A stretch of DNA of 64,000 bases from Acorus gramineus (taxonomy: Eukaryota > Streptophyta > Magnoliopsida > Acorales > Acoraceae), in NCBI GenBank assembly GCA_030737835.1, contig JAUJYN010000039.1:434001-498000 (forward strand), written 5' to 3'. The notes under the pieces were generated by a model, which worked only from the letters and a program-made list of their open reading frames with translations, did not search any database and had not been told where the DNA came from. The position numbers and the translations under genes are program-made. Positions 1 to 10,775 of the stretch are shown here, one piece after another (position 1 is the first letter of the stretch; every line of letters begins with the position of its first letter).

Positions 1-618
1 GCGCGTGCGTGCGGGAGTGCGCGCGGGTGGAGCAGGAGCGTGCGGGTGCTGTGCGGTGGGCGCCGTGCAGGGGCGTGCGCGCGGGGCGCTGCGCAGAGGC
101 GCAGTGCGTGCCGCGCACAGGGGGCCGCGTGTGGATGTTGCGTGCAGGGCGCCGTGCGGGGGCGTGCGCGCGGAGCGCTACGCAGAGGCGCAGGCGTGTT
201 GTGCGTGCGCGATGAGGCGAGCCGGTGGTGCGCGCGGGGTGCGCGCGGGGTGAGGCGCTGGGGTGCAGGGCATGCGGGTGTGCGCGCTGGTGCTGCGCTG
301 GGGCGCAGTGAGCGCGCGGTGCACCCGGGGGGGACTCGGCGGCGTGTCCTGGCTTGCGGGCAGGGGCTCGACAGTGTGCCTAGGTGTGTGGGCTGGGGCG
401 CGGCTGTGCGCCTGGGTCGGGTGGCTGTGTGAACGGCTGCCGGGGGTTCGGGAGTGAGTCGGGGTGCTCGGACTCGCGTGCGTACAGGCCGTATGTACGC
501 TTGTCCGAGTGTTGGGTATTTTTGTGTATTTTTGTATATATTTGTGTATTTTACTCACCGAGTTGATTACCCTGTCTTGCAGATCTTGACGGACGGTCGC
601 GCGACGACCCGGTTATCG
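1..618 (+). other. L1: GC-rich putative intron 1 (3' part) and micro-exon
   Basis: Positions 1-480 are CpG-dense low-complexity DNA followed by a T-rich tract. The tract ends in a consensus acceptor, TGTCTTGCAG, at 573-582. The next 36 nt (583-618) are the conserved micro-exon-like block, followed by the strong donor GTGAGT at 619-624. Long open frames in the GC block are composition artefacts. That this is an intron is inferred from comparison with L3. Confidence 0.6.
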
Positions 619-1340
619 GTGAGTGGGACAACCCAACCCAGTAGGGAGGCGCTATATGCACTTGGGCGTATACCGTCCTCCCCTGGGGCACCACGGTTAA
701 TATTAACTTGATTAATATGTAGTATGCATGCTACCCTAGACTTTGTATGTTAGGGACTTGCACCCTTAGGATATGTGTAAGAGCCATGCATCCTGTCACC
801 CTGTTCTCACGCTAGGAAGCCTCGACCTATGCATGTGTCCTACTAGTTTAATTTATTAAATTAAATGTGAACTTATAGTATTTTAAGCATGCCTTAGGGA
901 ATATTAAGGGGCCTTGCGAGGTCAACATTGAGACCCGGGCTAGGGTACTCCGTGTTCCTTGTTTGGTTGTCGGGATGTCCTATATCGGGACCTCATGGTG
1001 CCCTCCCGAGGTTTCTTTTCCCAATAATATTATATATGTTCCCCACATCTTGGTTATGCGCCCTGGAGGAATTATGAAGAATTCATGGCATTGGAGTTGT
1101 TGAGATGCGTTGTCGACGGATCCGAGTGGATCATATGCGTATGGATAGGCTGTTTCTGTACCCTTCGTTGGATCCGTGTAGAGACTGCCCCAGCGTTAGA
1201 AAGGCCATCCCGTGAGAGGGCTCCCATCAGTAGGTACCTCCTGATTTTGGATTCGGACCGTGCTGAATGTGGGAGTGACCAAGCGGCCTACGGAGTGGAG
1301 GAGAGACTATCGGTGGACCAAGGGTGATTAACAGCCTAGT

Positions 1341-1418
1341 CAGTCCCAATATCCTATGTCACCATATTGAGGGGTGAGGGTGAGGGTGTGGTGGGTCGGC
1401 GATGTAGCGACCCACTGG
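1341..1418 (+). repeat. L1 G-rich plus hairpin module
   Basis: A G-rich run (1371-1395) has four G3+ tracts spaced as GGGGTGAGGGTGAGGG...GGG and could form a G-quadruplex. It runs into an inverted repeat, GTGGGTCG (1391-1398) with CGACCCAC (1408-1415), an 8-bp stem with a 9-nt loop. The module begins with the recurring phrase CAGTCCCAATATCCTATGTC. Other copies with paired substitutions are listed under the other LTRs. Confidence 0.75.
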
Positions 1419-1941
1419 ATTTGTGTAGTTCCTGCCACTTTGAGGCTTTTAATGATTATTTGTGGTTAATATAAATTGTGATGCATGGGTTGTGCTATTC
1501 ACTGAGCATGTGGCTCACCCCTCGCATAATTTTTCTCCAGTTATTACTGATTCTGATCTGAAGGAGGAGCTCCTCGAGAGACTTCATCAGTAGCGGAGCA
1601 GCGCCACGTCCCGCGAGTATTAGAGGCCATCAACATCCTTTCTTTGATTGTATGTATTATATTTCCGTGCTTGGGCACTCGTTGTATTATATTTGGATGT
1701 ATGTGTGTATATTGGCTCTCACAGGATAGTTGATTATGTATCGAGTCTGTAGTATGTTTTTGAATTACAGACTCAGTCTTTTAGCTTCCGCTATCTTTGT
1801 ATATATCATGTCATCCTTGCTTTGTTGTCTGTGTTGTCATTTTAGCTGTTATTTAGAGTATATTATTGATCTCCTGTATAGACTGCTGATATCATGTATA
1901 CACTTGCCGCGTCCCGGGGACGGCCGCCCTGGGGCGTGACA

Positions 1942-3519
1942 GATAGCCGTATTTGGAGTCATAATAATCGTGTCTAACCCTTTTGTTTGTTTGGTCATTG
2001 TCGCGTTACCCTCCGGCACGTTCTAAGTGATGATGGTGTATTAGGACTATATAGGACTAGGGTTTCGATCGCTTGGAGCGATTCTTCCCCAATAGGTTTG
2101 CATGAAGGATGGCTTGAATAACTAGTGTGATGTGACTCCTCCACTATTCAGAGTGGTGTGGGTCGGTGCTGAGTATGACACACCCCTAGATAAGTCGGCC
2201 GTTCGTTCGGTTTTAACCACTACATGGCATTCCCTTTCAGATGATGGGTTGCCTCCAAGTCCTTGACGTGTCGTCAGCATGACCAGTTGCTGGGTTGGTC
2301 AATCCCTTTGACGTGAACCATTCTAGGTGTAGTCGTGTGGGAGCTGGACCATCTCTTGGAGGCCTGAACCGTGAAGACGGCGCTACCCCGAAAGACAAAT
2401 TTGAATCGTCCCTAGGCCTAACCGCACTTGCTGTATTGCCTTTTGAGGGAAATTTTGATCTGCCCCCGGCTTAAGCTGTCTACGCAGCGTCACCCTATGG
2501 GGGTTAGTTCACGTGTCCATTGCCTTGAACCTCTGAATGACGTAGCCCTAAGGAACTTGGTTTGCGATGGCTTGAGCCGCTTGCGCGACGTCAGCCTATG
2601 GGGGTCCGGTTTGTCTATGGCTTGAGACAACCGTGCGGCGTCGCCCTATGGGAATTGATCTACCACTGGTGTGAGCCGGCTGTGCGGCTTGAGGGGGTGG
2701 GCCAAGGAGCCGACCTGTAGAGGTGAACGAAAGAGACGCGTCGCCGATGTGACGACCTTTAGAGGAATGCATGGAGGCGACCTAGAGAGGTAGCCGAGGG
2801 GGTGCGTCGAGGTGACGAGGGGTAATGAGCCGAGGAGGTGGGTTGAGGTGATGGGCCGAGGAAGCATGCCGTGGTGGACTGCCGAGGAGGCGAGCAGAGA
2901 TGGTGTGCCGGTGAGCCAACCTACCGAGGCGACCTGCGGAGGTGTGCCGATGCGGTGACGACCTACGAAGGTGGCGAGGCGATCTGCCGAGGTGACCTGA
3001 GGTGGCGAGCTGAGGCAATTGAGGATGGCCCGAGGCATCGGGAAGATTGCTGGAGGCGACCGGAAGGCTGTCGAGGTGCTGGGGGGCGGTCGGAGTTTGG
3101 TGGCCAGTGGTGGTCGACAAAGGAGAGAGGCGGCCGGTGTGAGCACATGTGGCAGGGGTGCATAGGAGTGCGCGCAGGGTTGCTCCGGGACGTTCAGAGG
3201 CGTGCTGAGGTGCGCTTGGGAAGTGTCCCGTACATGATCCCAGGAGATTCGGGGCGCTGTCTCTGGAGATCTGGGGCGCTATCTCGGGAGCGCTGGTACA
3301 AACTGGTAGGGGCTGGTACTCGCTGGTAGGGTAGATCCCGGGATACCCAGGAGTGTTAACACATGCTGGTGGGGCAGATCCTGGGATATCCGGGGCACTG
3401 TCCTGGGATCGCTGGCATGCGTGCAGATCGTGTGTGCGTGCACAGATTGCGCTGGCAAGCGCGTGTGAAGATTGCATGGGTGTGCTGGCGCTCGTATGAC
3501 GCAAACGTGGTCTCACTAA
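1942..3519. other. Unassigned repetitive, GC-rich intergenic DNA
   Basis: No coding region is supported. Around 2485-2650 a phrase like GCGTCACCCTATGGG recurs about every 60-70 bp with changes. From about 2690 to 3080 there is a degenerate short repeat built on GCCGAGGTGACC-like words. Around 3235-3420 phrases such as GATCCTGGGATATCC and GGGGCGCTGTCT recur. Open frames here read across these repeats and on both strands, so I treat them as non-coding. It may be the decayed end of another retroelement. Confidence 0.5.
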
Positions 3520-3676
3520 TTGTAGGGGTGCAACTTGGGCGGGTTGAACCCGACCCAACCTGACTCGTGGGCGGGTTCAGGTTGGAGTTTTTCTCTAACG
3601 GGTTCAACCCGACCCGAACCTGAGATAACCCGAACCTAATTCGGGTCGGGTTCGGGTTAGTGGCTCGGGTTGGTCG
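3520..3676. repeat. hAT-like transposon terminal fragment
   Basis: The stretch starts with TAGGGGTGCAACTTGGGCGG and continues as alternating CGGGTT / AACCCGACCC words. This is the style of sub-terminal sequence seen in many plant hAT non-autonomous elements. It is cut at 3676 by the start of LTR L2. No matching second end was found, so the family call is an inference from sequence style. Confidence 0.35.
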
Positions 3677-6617
3677 TGTTATGCCTGTGTCATTTGGAGC
3701 GCTCTGATTGAAAATTAGGCTACATAATTTTCTCCTAGAAGTTATGTATTTCCGATTTGGTATTTGGATTTAATTTTGTTAAAATCCAAGATGAAGAGGT
3801 TTAAATATGATTTTATTATGAGATGCTCAGTTTTGAGTTAGCTTTCGTACAAAAGTGGAATTAGATCAACTGGATTCATGTAGTAAAAGTTATGGGTATT
3901 TTTCCAAGTATACCCCGGGGATGAAAAATTCTGGCAGCAGCCCTGTTCAATGTTTAGCCCTCATTTCGGAATAGCTGGAGGGATTATTTGATCTTGGCAT
4001 AAACATGAAAGTTGTAGATAATCTTCTTGTGGACTTTGAATTGTGCAATTCGGAGCTATATTGAGGAAGTTATGGCTGTTCTAGTGAAGCATGTACAGAA
4101 TTTCTAGTCAGGGACGAATTGGTCATTGGATCCCTCTTTTGGATATTTATTGGCCCAAATGGAAAATATCTCTCTCTCTCTCTCCCCCCCAAGTGTTTGT
4201 GTTATTTCCTCAAAGAGAAGAGAAGGAGAAGGTGAAGGAAGAAGAGAAAGGTTTGTGTAGGTGTTGTTGTTGTTATTGTTTCCCCTCTCTCAAGCACCTT
4301 TTCATGACCATTCCCCCCCCTGATTTGCAGCCAAAGAGGGCTGGTGAGAGGCTGAAGAGGAGGCGTGGTGGTGGTGGTGGTTGAGGTGGCCGTGGGCGCG
4401 TCGAGAGCCCCGCATCTCCCCCTTTCCTTTTCCCTCTTTTGGTAAGTCCTCTTCCCCTTCTTCTTGATTTTTTTTGGGCTGTTGGGATGGTTGGGGAGGT
4501 CATGCATGCTAGGTAGATGGGTTAGAGTGTGTGTGAAGAGTTGGGGAGGGTTAAAAAGGGGTTAAGATCTGCTGGGCGCGCGCTGGGGGCTGTGCGCGCG
4601 CAGGAGGGCGCTGGCAGGTGCAGGCGGGCGCATAGACGCGCGCGCGCGGGTGCGCGTGGAGTGGGCACGCGGGTGCTGGCGCGAGTGGGGGTGCGTGCGG
4701 GCGCGCGGGGCATGCGTCTGGGCGCGGGACTGGGTGTCAGTGCGCGCGTGCGCGTGCGTGCGCGTGCTGGGGCATGCGTGGGGCTGCCCAGGGTCTCGGG
4801 TAGGTGCTGGGGCACTCGGGCATGCGTGCGTACGCGCGTGCTTGCATGCGTGCGAGCCCGTATGCGTGCATGTCTAAGTCTTTGGCATTTCTAGTAAATT
4901 CTAAGTGTTAAATTGTGATGTTACTCACCAAATTTGATGCCCTTACCTTGCAGATCTCGTCGGATGGGATGTGCGAGGTCCCGGGTTGTAAGGTGAGTGG
5001 TTCGATTCCAATCCCCCCCTCTCGGGATGCGCTCGACGCGCGTAGTCGCGCGTCGCGCATCGATGGGCCCCCTAGCTATACTACTTGTGTAGATAAGTAG
5101 TATGGCCATGCTTAATCTATAATATGTAGATATCTTGCATGCTAGGCTTTATATACATATATTGTATTCATGTATGAATGATTGTGTTGCATGAGCCCCT
5201 CTAGTATGGGCATGTATTTTTGAAATCTTAATGGATGTATAGAATATGGCATGCCTTAGGTAGTATTGTAATAATACTCCCACCATATTAATTGGAATAT
5301 CGAACATGATTAAGTCTGGGTTAATAACGGGCACCTGCCTAATATTCCCTTGCGATAAGACTCGAGGGCGTGGTGTAGCTGTTGCGCTCATGCTAATGGG
5401 GCAAAGCTCTGATTAGCTTTATGAAATGATGATCTCTCCCGCCCTCTCTCTGAACGAACTGAGTAAGTAGATGCGATTTCCTACTCGACTCAGGTTCGTT
5501 TGGAATATTGGCATGCACCTGTTAGTGCGCGAGATCGCGCTTGACCCCTTTCTTTTAAGTTGGCGATATCCAACGCATGTTAGAGTATATTTTGTATGTT
5601 TATGTGATTAATGACCATGTATGCATGTTGTATGATTTATTATGATGTAAATCCATGTTAGGGAGTGTCCCTATAATTATTAGATGATTGTGCATATGGT
5701 TCATGCACATAGCTAGATATAAAATTCTCCTGGATATATTTATATGCGCATGTTAAAAAAAAACTGATAGGCCTATCTGGGATAGGCGTGGGTATGACCC
5801 GCTGTCGGGTTGTACCTTATTAGTTAGAGCGCTAGCGATGTAATCGCCCTGTGCATCCAAGCGATGCACTCGTTTGGAATTCAGGAGAATTCATTATCTT
5901 ATCGGATTGTTAAGCCGGTAGTTGGGGCGTGACACCCCCCCTGTGTTCGAGCGACGCAACCGTGTGGGAGTACAATAGTGTTCCCTATCATCGATATGTG
6001 ATTATCGAGTGTAGTGTTTTTCCATTGGGTTCGCTTTGCGAACATGGAATGTTTACTCCCAATGTCGTCTGTGTTGAAGAGGTCTAGGTTGTAGCTGTCC
6101 TGACAGAGGACTCCTATCCGTAGGTACCATCGATGTGTTCTGGAGCGTACTGATCGTGGGAGTGTACCAGGTAAAGGCTATCTGGGAGAGGGCTAATGAA
6201 TAATATTGCGAGCGTGGAATCGTTCTCCCCTTCGTTGGATCCGATGTAGGAACTCCCCGGCGGTGGGAAAGCTGTCTTGACAAAGGGCTCCCATCCGTAG
6301 GTACCACCGATGCATTCGTCGGAAGGTACTGATCGTGGGAGTATACCAGGTAGAGGCTACGCGGGGGAAAGGGCTACCGGTTGACCAAGGTGTAGAGCAG
6401 TCTAAGTCTCTTCCAAAAGTCTCAAGAGTCTCCCTCCAGGAGTGAGGGTGAGGATGAGGTGAAGACACGTCGCCTCGTGACCCATTCGTTGTTCGTCTGT
6501 TCCCATAGTTGTTGGGTCCAGTCTCGTATCGATGTTTAAAGACATCGTTGGGCAGTTATCTCGAAGTAGATGATCTAGTAGTGTTGCGTAGACCAGTAAG
6601 CCCGGGTCTCCTCGGCC
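3677..6617 (+). mobile_element. LTR L2 (U3 type I, body type B), left part
   Basis: It starts TGTTATGCCTGTGTCATTTG at 3677. The U3 is type I: GAGCGCTCTG, AAAGTTATGGGTATT, and the phrase about a CCCCGGGGATG core also seen in L5 and L8. The downstream body is type B, like L13: a donor TTTTGGTAAGT, a 39-nt micro-exon, the GGCATGCCTTAGGTAGT region and a GTGAGGGTGAGG module near 6440. It is interrupted at 6617 by solo LTR L3 and resumes at 11668. The expected type B terminus is missing, so it is truncated at 11893. Confidence 0.75.
4442..4992 (+). other. L2: putative intron 1 and 39-nt micro-exon
   Basis: The donor TTTTG|GTAAGT lies at 4442. A CpG-rich low-complexity block fills about 4570-4870, and the acceptor CTTACCTTGCAG ends at 4953. 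The micro-exon-like block is 4954-4992 (39 nt), followed by donor GTGAGTGG at 4993. The block reads ATCTCGTCGGATGGG..., related to but distinct from type A. Confidence 0.55.
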
Positions 6618-7659
6618 TGTTATATATGTGTCACTTTTTGCCTTCTGGTCACCATTGGAGCATTCTGGCAGTTTTTCAACTTTTTCTTTTCTATCAGAAC
6701 CTTAGCTATCATCCTGAGCCTAAGGTCTCCGATTGAAAATCTGATTGCATATTATGTGTCCTGGTGCCATTTCAAGCCACTCACGAAAATTTCATCGAAT
6801 TCTGATAACTTTCAGAATTTCACAGTTCCGAATCGTATCCGGGTTTTGACCAAGCGAAAAGTCATTGGAAGAGTTTAACCAAGTCAAGTTTGACCCTTGA
6901 CTTGGTCAAAATCTTTTGTTTTCTAGTGTGGTTGGGTTGACTAGGGTCAAAGTGCAACTAAACCTAGCTTAACCTAATTAATTCTAAGTGTAAGTGAGTG
7001 GTGAGTGTGTGAGTGTGTGAGTAGCTATGTGTGGTGTGTGTGTGGTGACTTAAAGTCCACACCCACCAATAGTAATGGCCCTATTCATCTTCTTCTCTCT
7101 CTCAAGCTCTCAAAACCTCTCATCCCCTCTCTTTATTTCCCACTTTTGATCTAGTAGAAGGTGTTGGATTGGAAAACCCTAGAAGGAGAAAAGGAAGCCT
7201 TGCTAGGGCTGAGAAGAGGCTTGGTGGTGGTGTTTCGGTGCGCGAAGAGCACCCGATCTTCCCTCCTTTCCTTTCCTCCCTTGGATCTTGACGAGCGGTC
7301 ACGCGACGACCCGGGTATTGGTGAGTGGGACAATCCAACCCAGTAGGGAGGTGTTCGATGCACGTAGTCGTGCATTGCCCTCCCCTGGGGCACCATAATT
7401 GCGTATTAATTTGTAATAAGTGTAATCTGTGCTATGCATGTTCACTATGTTGTATCCGTGCCACCTTAGGCTTTGCATGCTAGGAATATGCACCCTTATG
7501 TTGTGGATAGAGGCCTATACATCCTGATACCATGTTTCCATGCTAGGAAAGCCTCGACCTATGCATGCTTCCCATTTAGTTTAATTTATTTAAATCAAAT
7601 GCGAGCTTATGATTATTAGCATGCCTTAGAGAATATTATAACCGTGTTGTTAGAATATA
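6618..7659 (+). mobile_element. Solo LTR L3 (type A), left half, intron-less
   Basis: It begins TGTTATATATGTGTCACTTT, the type A LTR start. The U3 is type II (GTATCCGGGTTTTGACC, TTGGTCAAAATC). Exon 1-like sequence runs to 7284 and is joined directly to the micro-exon at 7285. The roughly 800-bp GC-rich stretch found here in sister LTRs is absent. L3 is split at 7659/7660 by inverted LTR L4. Flanks of L3 are TCCTCGGCC (6609-6617) and TCCTCGACC (11668-11676), an imperfect 9-bp direct repeat rather than the usual 5 bp. Confidence 0.85.
7285..7320 (+). other. L3 micro-exon joined directly to exon 1
   Basis: The junction reads CCTCCCTTGG|ATCTTGACGAG at 7284/7285. In L14 the same exon 1 ends CCTTCCTTGG|GTGAGG (58724/58725) and its micro-exon starts CTTGCAG|ATCTTGACGG (59519/59520). 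Removing L14 bases 58725-59519 reproduces the L3 arrangement exactly. The micro-exon is 36 nt and is followed by GTGAGTGGG. This is the structure expected from a spliced RNA copied into DNA. Confidence 0.8.
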
Positions 7660-8177
7660 TGTCACGCCCCAGGGCGGCCGTCCCCGGGACGCGGCAAGTG
7701 TATACATGATATCAGTAGTCTATACATGAGATCAATAAAATACTCTAAACAACAACTAAAAGGACAACACAGATAAAAGCAAGGCTGACATGATATATAC
7801 ACATAGTGGAAGCTAAAAGACTGAGTCTGTAATCCAAAAACATACTACAGACTCGATACATAATCATATGTCCTGTGAGAGCCAATATACACACATACAT
7901 CCAAATAAAACACAAACTGGGTGCCCAAGCACGGAAATATATACATACAATCAAAAGGATGCTGATGGCCTCTAAAACTCGCGGGACGTGGCGCTACTCC
8001 GCTACTGGTGCAGTCTCTCGGGGAGCTCCTCCTTCAAGTCCGCCTCCGTAATCACTGGAGAAAAATATTATGCAAGGGGGTGAGCCACACGCTCAGTGAA
8101 TAGCACAACCCATGCATCACAATTTATATTAACCACAATTAATCAAATCAATAGCTTCCAAGTGGCAGGAACTACAC

Positions 8178-8340
8178 AAATCCGGTGGGTTGTTACATCG
8201 CCGAACCACCACACCCTCACCCTCACCCCTCAATAGGTGACATAGGATGTTGGGACTTAATAGGCTGATAATCATCCTTACACAAATCCAGTGGGTCGCC
8301 ACATCGCCGGCCCACCACACCCTCACCCTCACCCGTCAAT
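8178..8340 (-). repeat. L4 G-rich plus hairpin modules (two copies)
   Basis: Two units lie in tandem. In the first, arms 8185-8192 and 8202-8209 carry one mismatch. In the second, arms 8291-8298 (GTGGGTCG) and 8308-8315 (CGGCCCAC) pair throughout with one wobble. Each hairpin is followed on this strand by CACCCTCACCCTCACCC, the complement of the G-rich run. Confidence 0.7.
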
Positions 8341-9105
8341 ATGGCGACATAGGATATTGGGACTGACTAGGCTGTTGGTCGCCCTTGGTCCACCGATAGT
8401 CTCTCCCCACTCCGTAGGCCGCTTGGCCACTCCCACATTCAGCACAGTCCTTCCCAAATCAGGAGGTGCCTACTGATGGGATCCCTCCACGGGACTGCCT
8501 TTCTAACGCCAGGGCAGTCTCTACACGGATCCAACGAAGGGAACAGAACAGCCTATCCATGCGCATATGATCCACTCGGATCCGCCGACAACACATCTCA
8601 ACAACTCTAATGTCTTGAATTCTTTAGAATTCCTCCAGGGCGCATAACCAAGATGCGGGGAATATATAAGATAATAATGAGGAAAAGAATCTTGGGAGGG
8701 CAACCTGAGGTCCCGATATAGGATATCCCGACAACCCAACGAGGAACACGGAGTACCCTAGCCCGGGTCTCAATGTTGACCTCGCAAGGCCCCCTTAATA
8801 TTCCCCAAGGCATGCTAAAAATATCATAAGTCTGCATTTAATTTAATAAATCAAACTAATAGGACGCATGCATAGGTCGAGGCTTTCCTAGCATGATAAC
8901 AAGTGACAGGATGCACGGCTCTTACACATATCCTATGGGTGCAAGTCCTTAACATACAAGTCTAGGGTGGCATGCATTCTACACACTAATCATGCTTGCA
9001 CAGATTACATATTAATCAGTTAATATTAACTATGTGCCCCAGGGGAGGACGGTATACACCAAGTGCATATAGAGCCTCCCAACTGGGTTGGGTTGTCCCA
9101 CTCAC

Positions 9106-9996
9106 CGATAACCGGGTCGTCGCGCGACCGTCCGTCAAGATCTGCAAGACAGGGTAATCAACTTGGTGAGTAAAATACACAAATACCACAAAAATACACA
9201 AAATACACTAAAAATACCCAACACTCGGACAAGCGTACATACGGCCTGTACGCACACAAGTCCGAGCACCCCGACTCACTCCCGAACCCCCGGCAACCAT
9301 CCGCACGGCCACCCGCCCCGGCACACCACCGTGCCCCAGCCCGCGCGCCCAGGCGCACTGCCGAGCCCCCTGCCCGCACGCCAGGACACGCCGCCGAGCC
9401 CCCCCCGGGTGCACTGCGCGCTCACTGTGCCCCAGCGCAGCGACTCGCGCTCACACCCGCACGCTTCGCGCCTCCTCGCCTCGCCCCGCGCGCACCCCGC
9501 GCGCACCACCGGCTCCCCAGCGCCCCATCACCTCACCCGCGCGCACCCCGCGCGCACCACCGGCTCGCCTGGCCGCGCGCGCACAGCACGCCTGCGTCTC
9601 TACGCAGCGCTCCGCGCGCACGCCCCCGCACGGCCCCCTGCGCGCAGTATCCGCACGCGGTCCCCTGCGCACGCCCGCCCGCTCCGCGCGCACGCCCGCG
9701 CACGGCGCCCAGCGCGCAGCACCCGCACGCTCCTGCTCCACCCGAGCGCACGCCTGCGCGCATGCGCGCGTGCCCTGCCAGCTGCCCTGCCTGCCCTGCT
9801 CGCCAGCCTGCCTGCCTGTGCTGCCTGTGTTGCCAGCCTACCCGAGCTAACCTGCCATCCTGCCCGAGCCACCCTACCACCCCTCACCGGCCACCAATGG
9901 CCACTAAACACCACCAATCACCACCAGCAGCCACCCATACACAAAACCATCCTCCTAGCATGCATCTAAGCAAGAAAGGAAGGAAAGAAGGCTTAC
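9106..9996 (-). other. L4: putative intron 1 and micro-exon
   Basis: Read on the minus strand, donor GTAAGC lies at 9996-9991, the GC-rich block at about 9780-9290, and acceptor TTGCAG ends at 9142. The micro-exon is 9141-9106 (36 nt), followed by GTGAGT (9105-9100). The putative intron is 855 bp. The block also contains the Cys/Ala-rich and Pro/Arg-rich long frames that arise from its composition. Confidence 0.6.
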
Positions 9997-10775
9997 CCTA
10001 GGAGAGGAAAGGAAGGGAAGGGGACCGGGAGCTCTTCGTGCACCGAAACACCTCCCCAAAGACCTCCACCACCAAGATCTCTACCTAGCCCAAGGGGGGC
10101 TGAAATCAGAGAATAAAAGGGGGAGTTAGAGGGGGCCAAACAAGTGGGAACTCAAATCCGAGACCACCGGTGGATAGATCGGGATGAGATCTAACCTTTC
10201 TCTTCTTTGTGTTTTGAGATCCAAGCCCTCTAGCTAGGTCAAAACAAAGAAAAAGAGAGAGAGGGAGAGAGAAAATCAAATGGGGAAGATGATGAATAGT
10301 GAGGGGTTGAAGTCGTAGGATTTATTTATCCTCACTCCCACTCCACACACTCACACCCCTAATTAGATTAGCCCTAATTAGGTTTAGGGGGGGGGGGTTT
10401 AAGTGGGTCTAAGTGCAATTTGACCTAAGTCAACTCAACCACACAAAAGGACAAAAGAGTTGACCAAGTCATGGGCCCACATTGACCAAGTCAAGTCTCC
10501 CAATGACTTCTCGCTCGGTCAAAACCCGGATACGCCCCGGAACTGTGAAATTCTAAAACGTTACCGGAATTCGATGAAATTTTCGTGAGTGGCTTGAAAT
10601 GGCACCAGGACACATAATATGCAGTTAGATTTTCAATCGGAGTCCTCAAACTCAGGATGATAGCTAACAGTCCAAAATTTTAGCGGTTCCGATCGAAAAA
10701 TGAAAAAACTCAAAAACTGCCAGAATGCTCCAATGGTTACCAGAAGGCTAAAAGTGACACATATATAACAATATA

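Larger units (their letters stand above)
1..1941 (+). mobile_element. LTR L1 (type A), 5' end outside window
   Basis: This is the 3' two thirds of a roughly 3 kb LTR. It ends with the family terminus GGGGCGTGACA at 1931-1941. It closely matches the 5' LTR of element Y from about 58960 to 60898, including the GC-rich block, micro-exon, G-rich hairpin module and end. The sequence after 1941 (GATAGCC) has no primer-binding site, so this is a 3' LTR or a solo LTR. The window edge prevents deciding which, and no target duplication can be tested. Confidence 0.88.
7660..10770 (-). mobile_element. Solo LTR L4 (type A), nested in L3
   Basis: It is an inverted LTR of 3111 bp running from TGTCACGCCCC (7660) to ATATATAACA (10770). 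The 5-bp target duplication is exact: ATATA at 7655-7659 and 10771-10775. There is no internal region, so it is a solo LTR from LTR-LTR recombination. It carries the full type A layout: U3 with CGATCGGAACCG, exon 1, GC-rich intron, micro-exon, palindromic GAATTCTTnAGAATTC-like box near 8616-8633, two hairpin modules and the LTR end. It is younger than L3. Confidence 0.93.

Noticed and set aside
2646-3558. Long minus-strand frames (166 and 258 codons)
   Set aside because: They read through degenerate repeats, with Pro/Ser/His-rich output and no domain or conserved neighbour.
5926-5934. GGGGCGTGACA-like sequence as an LTR end
   Set aside because: It lies inside the type B body of L2, with normal L2 sequence on both sides, and lacks the GGCCGCCCTG context of real termini.
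10389-10400. G homopolymers (also near 15906, 16553 and 19617) as signals
   Set aside because: Simple homopolymer runs in transposon DNA; length may also reflect sequencing error.
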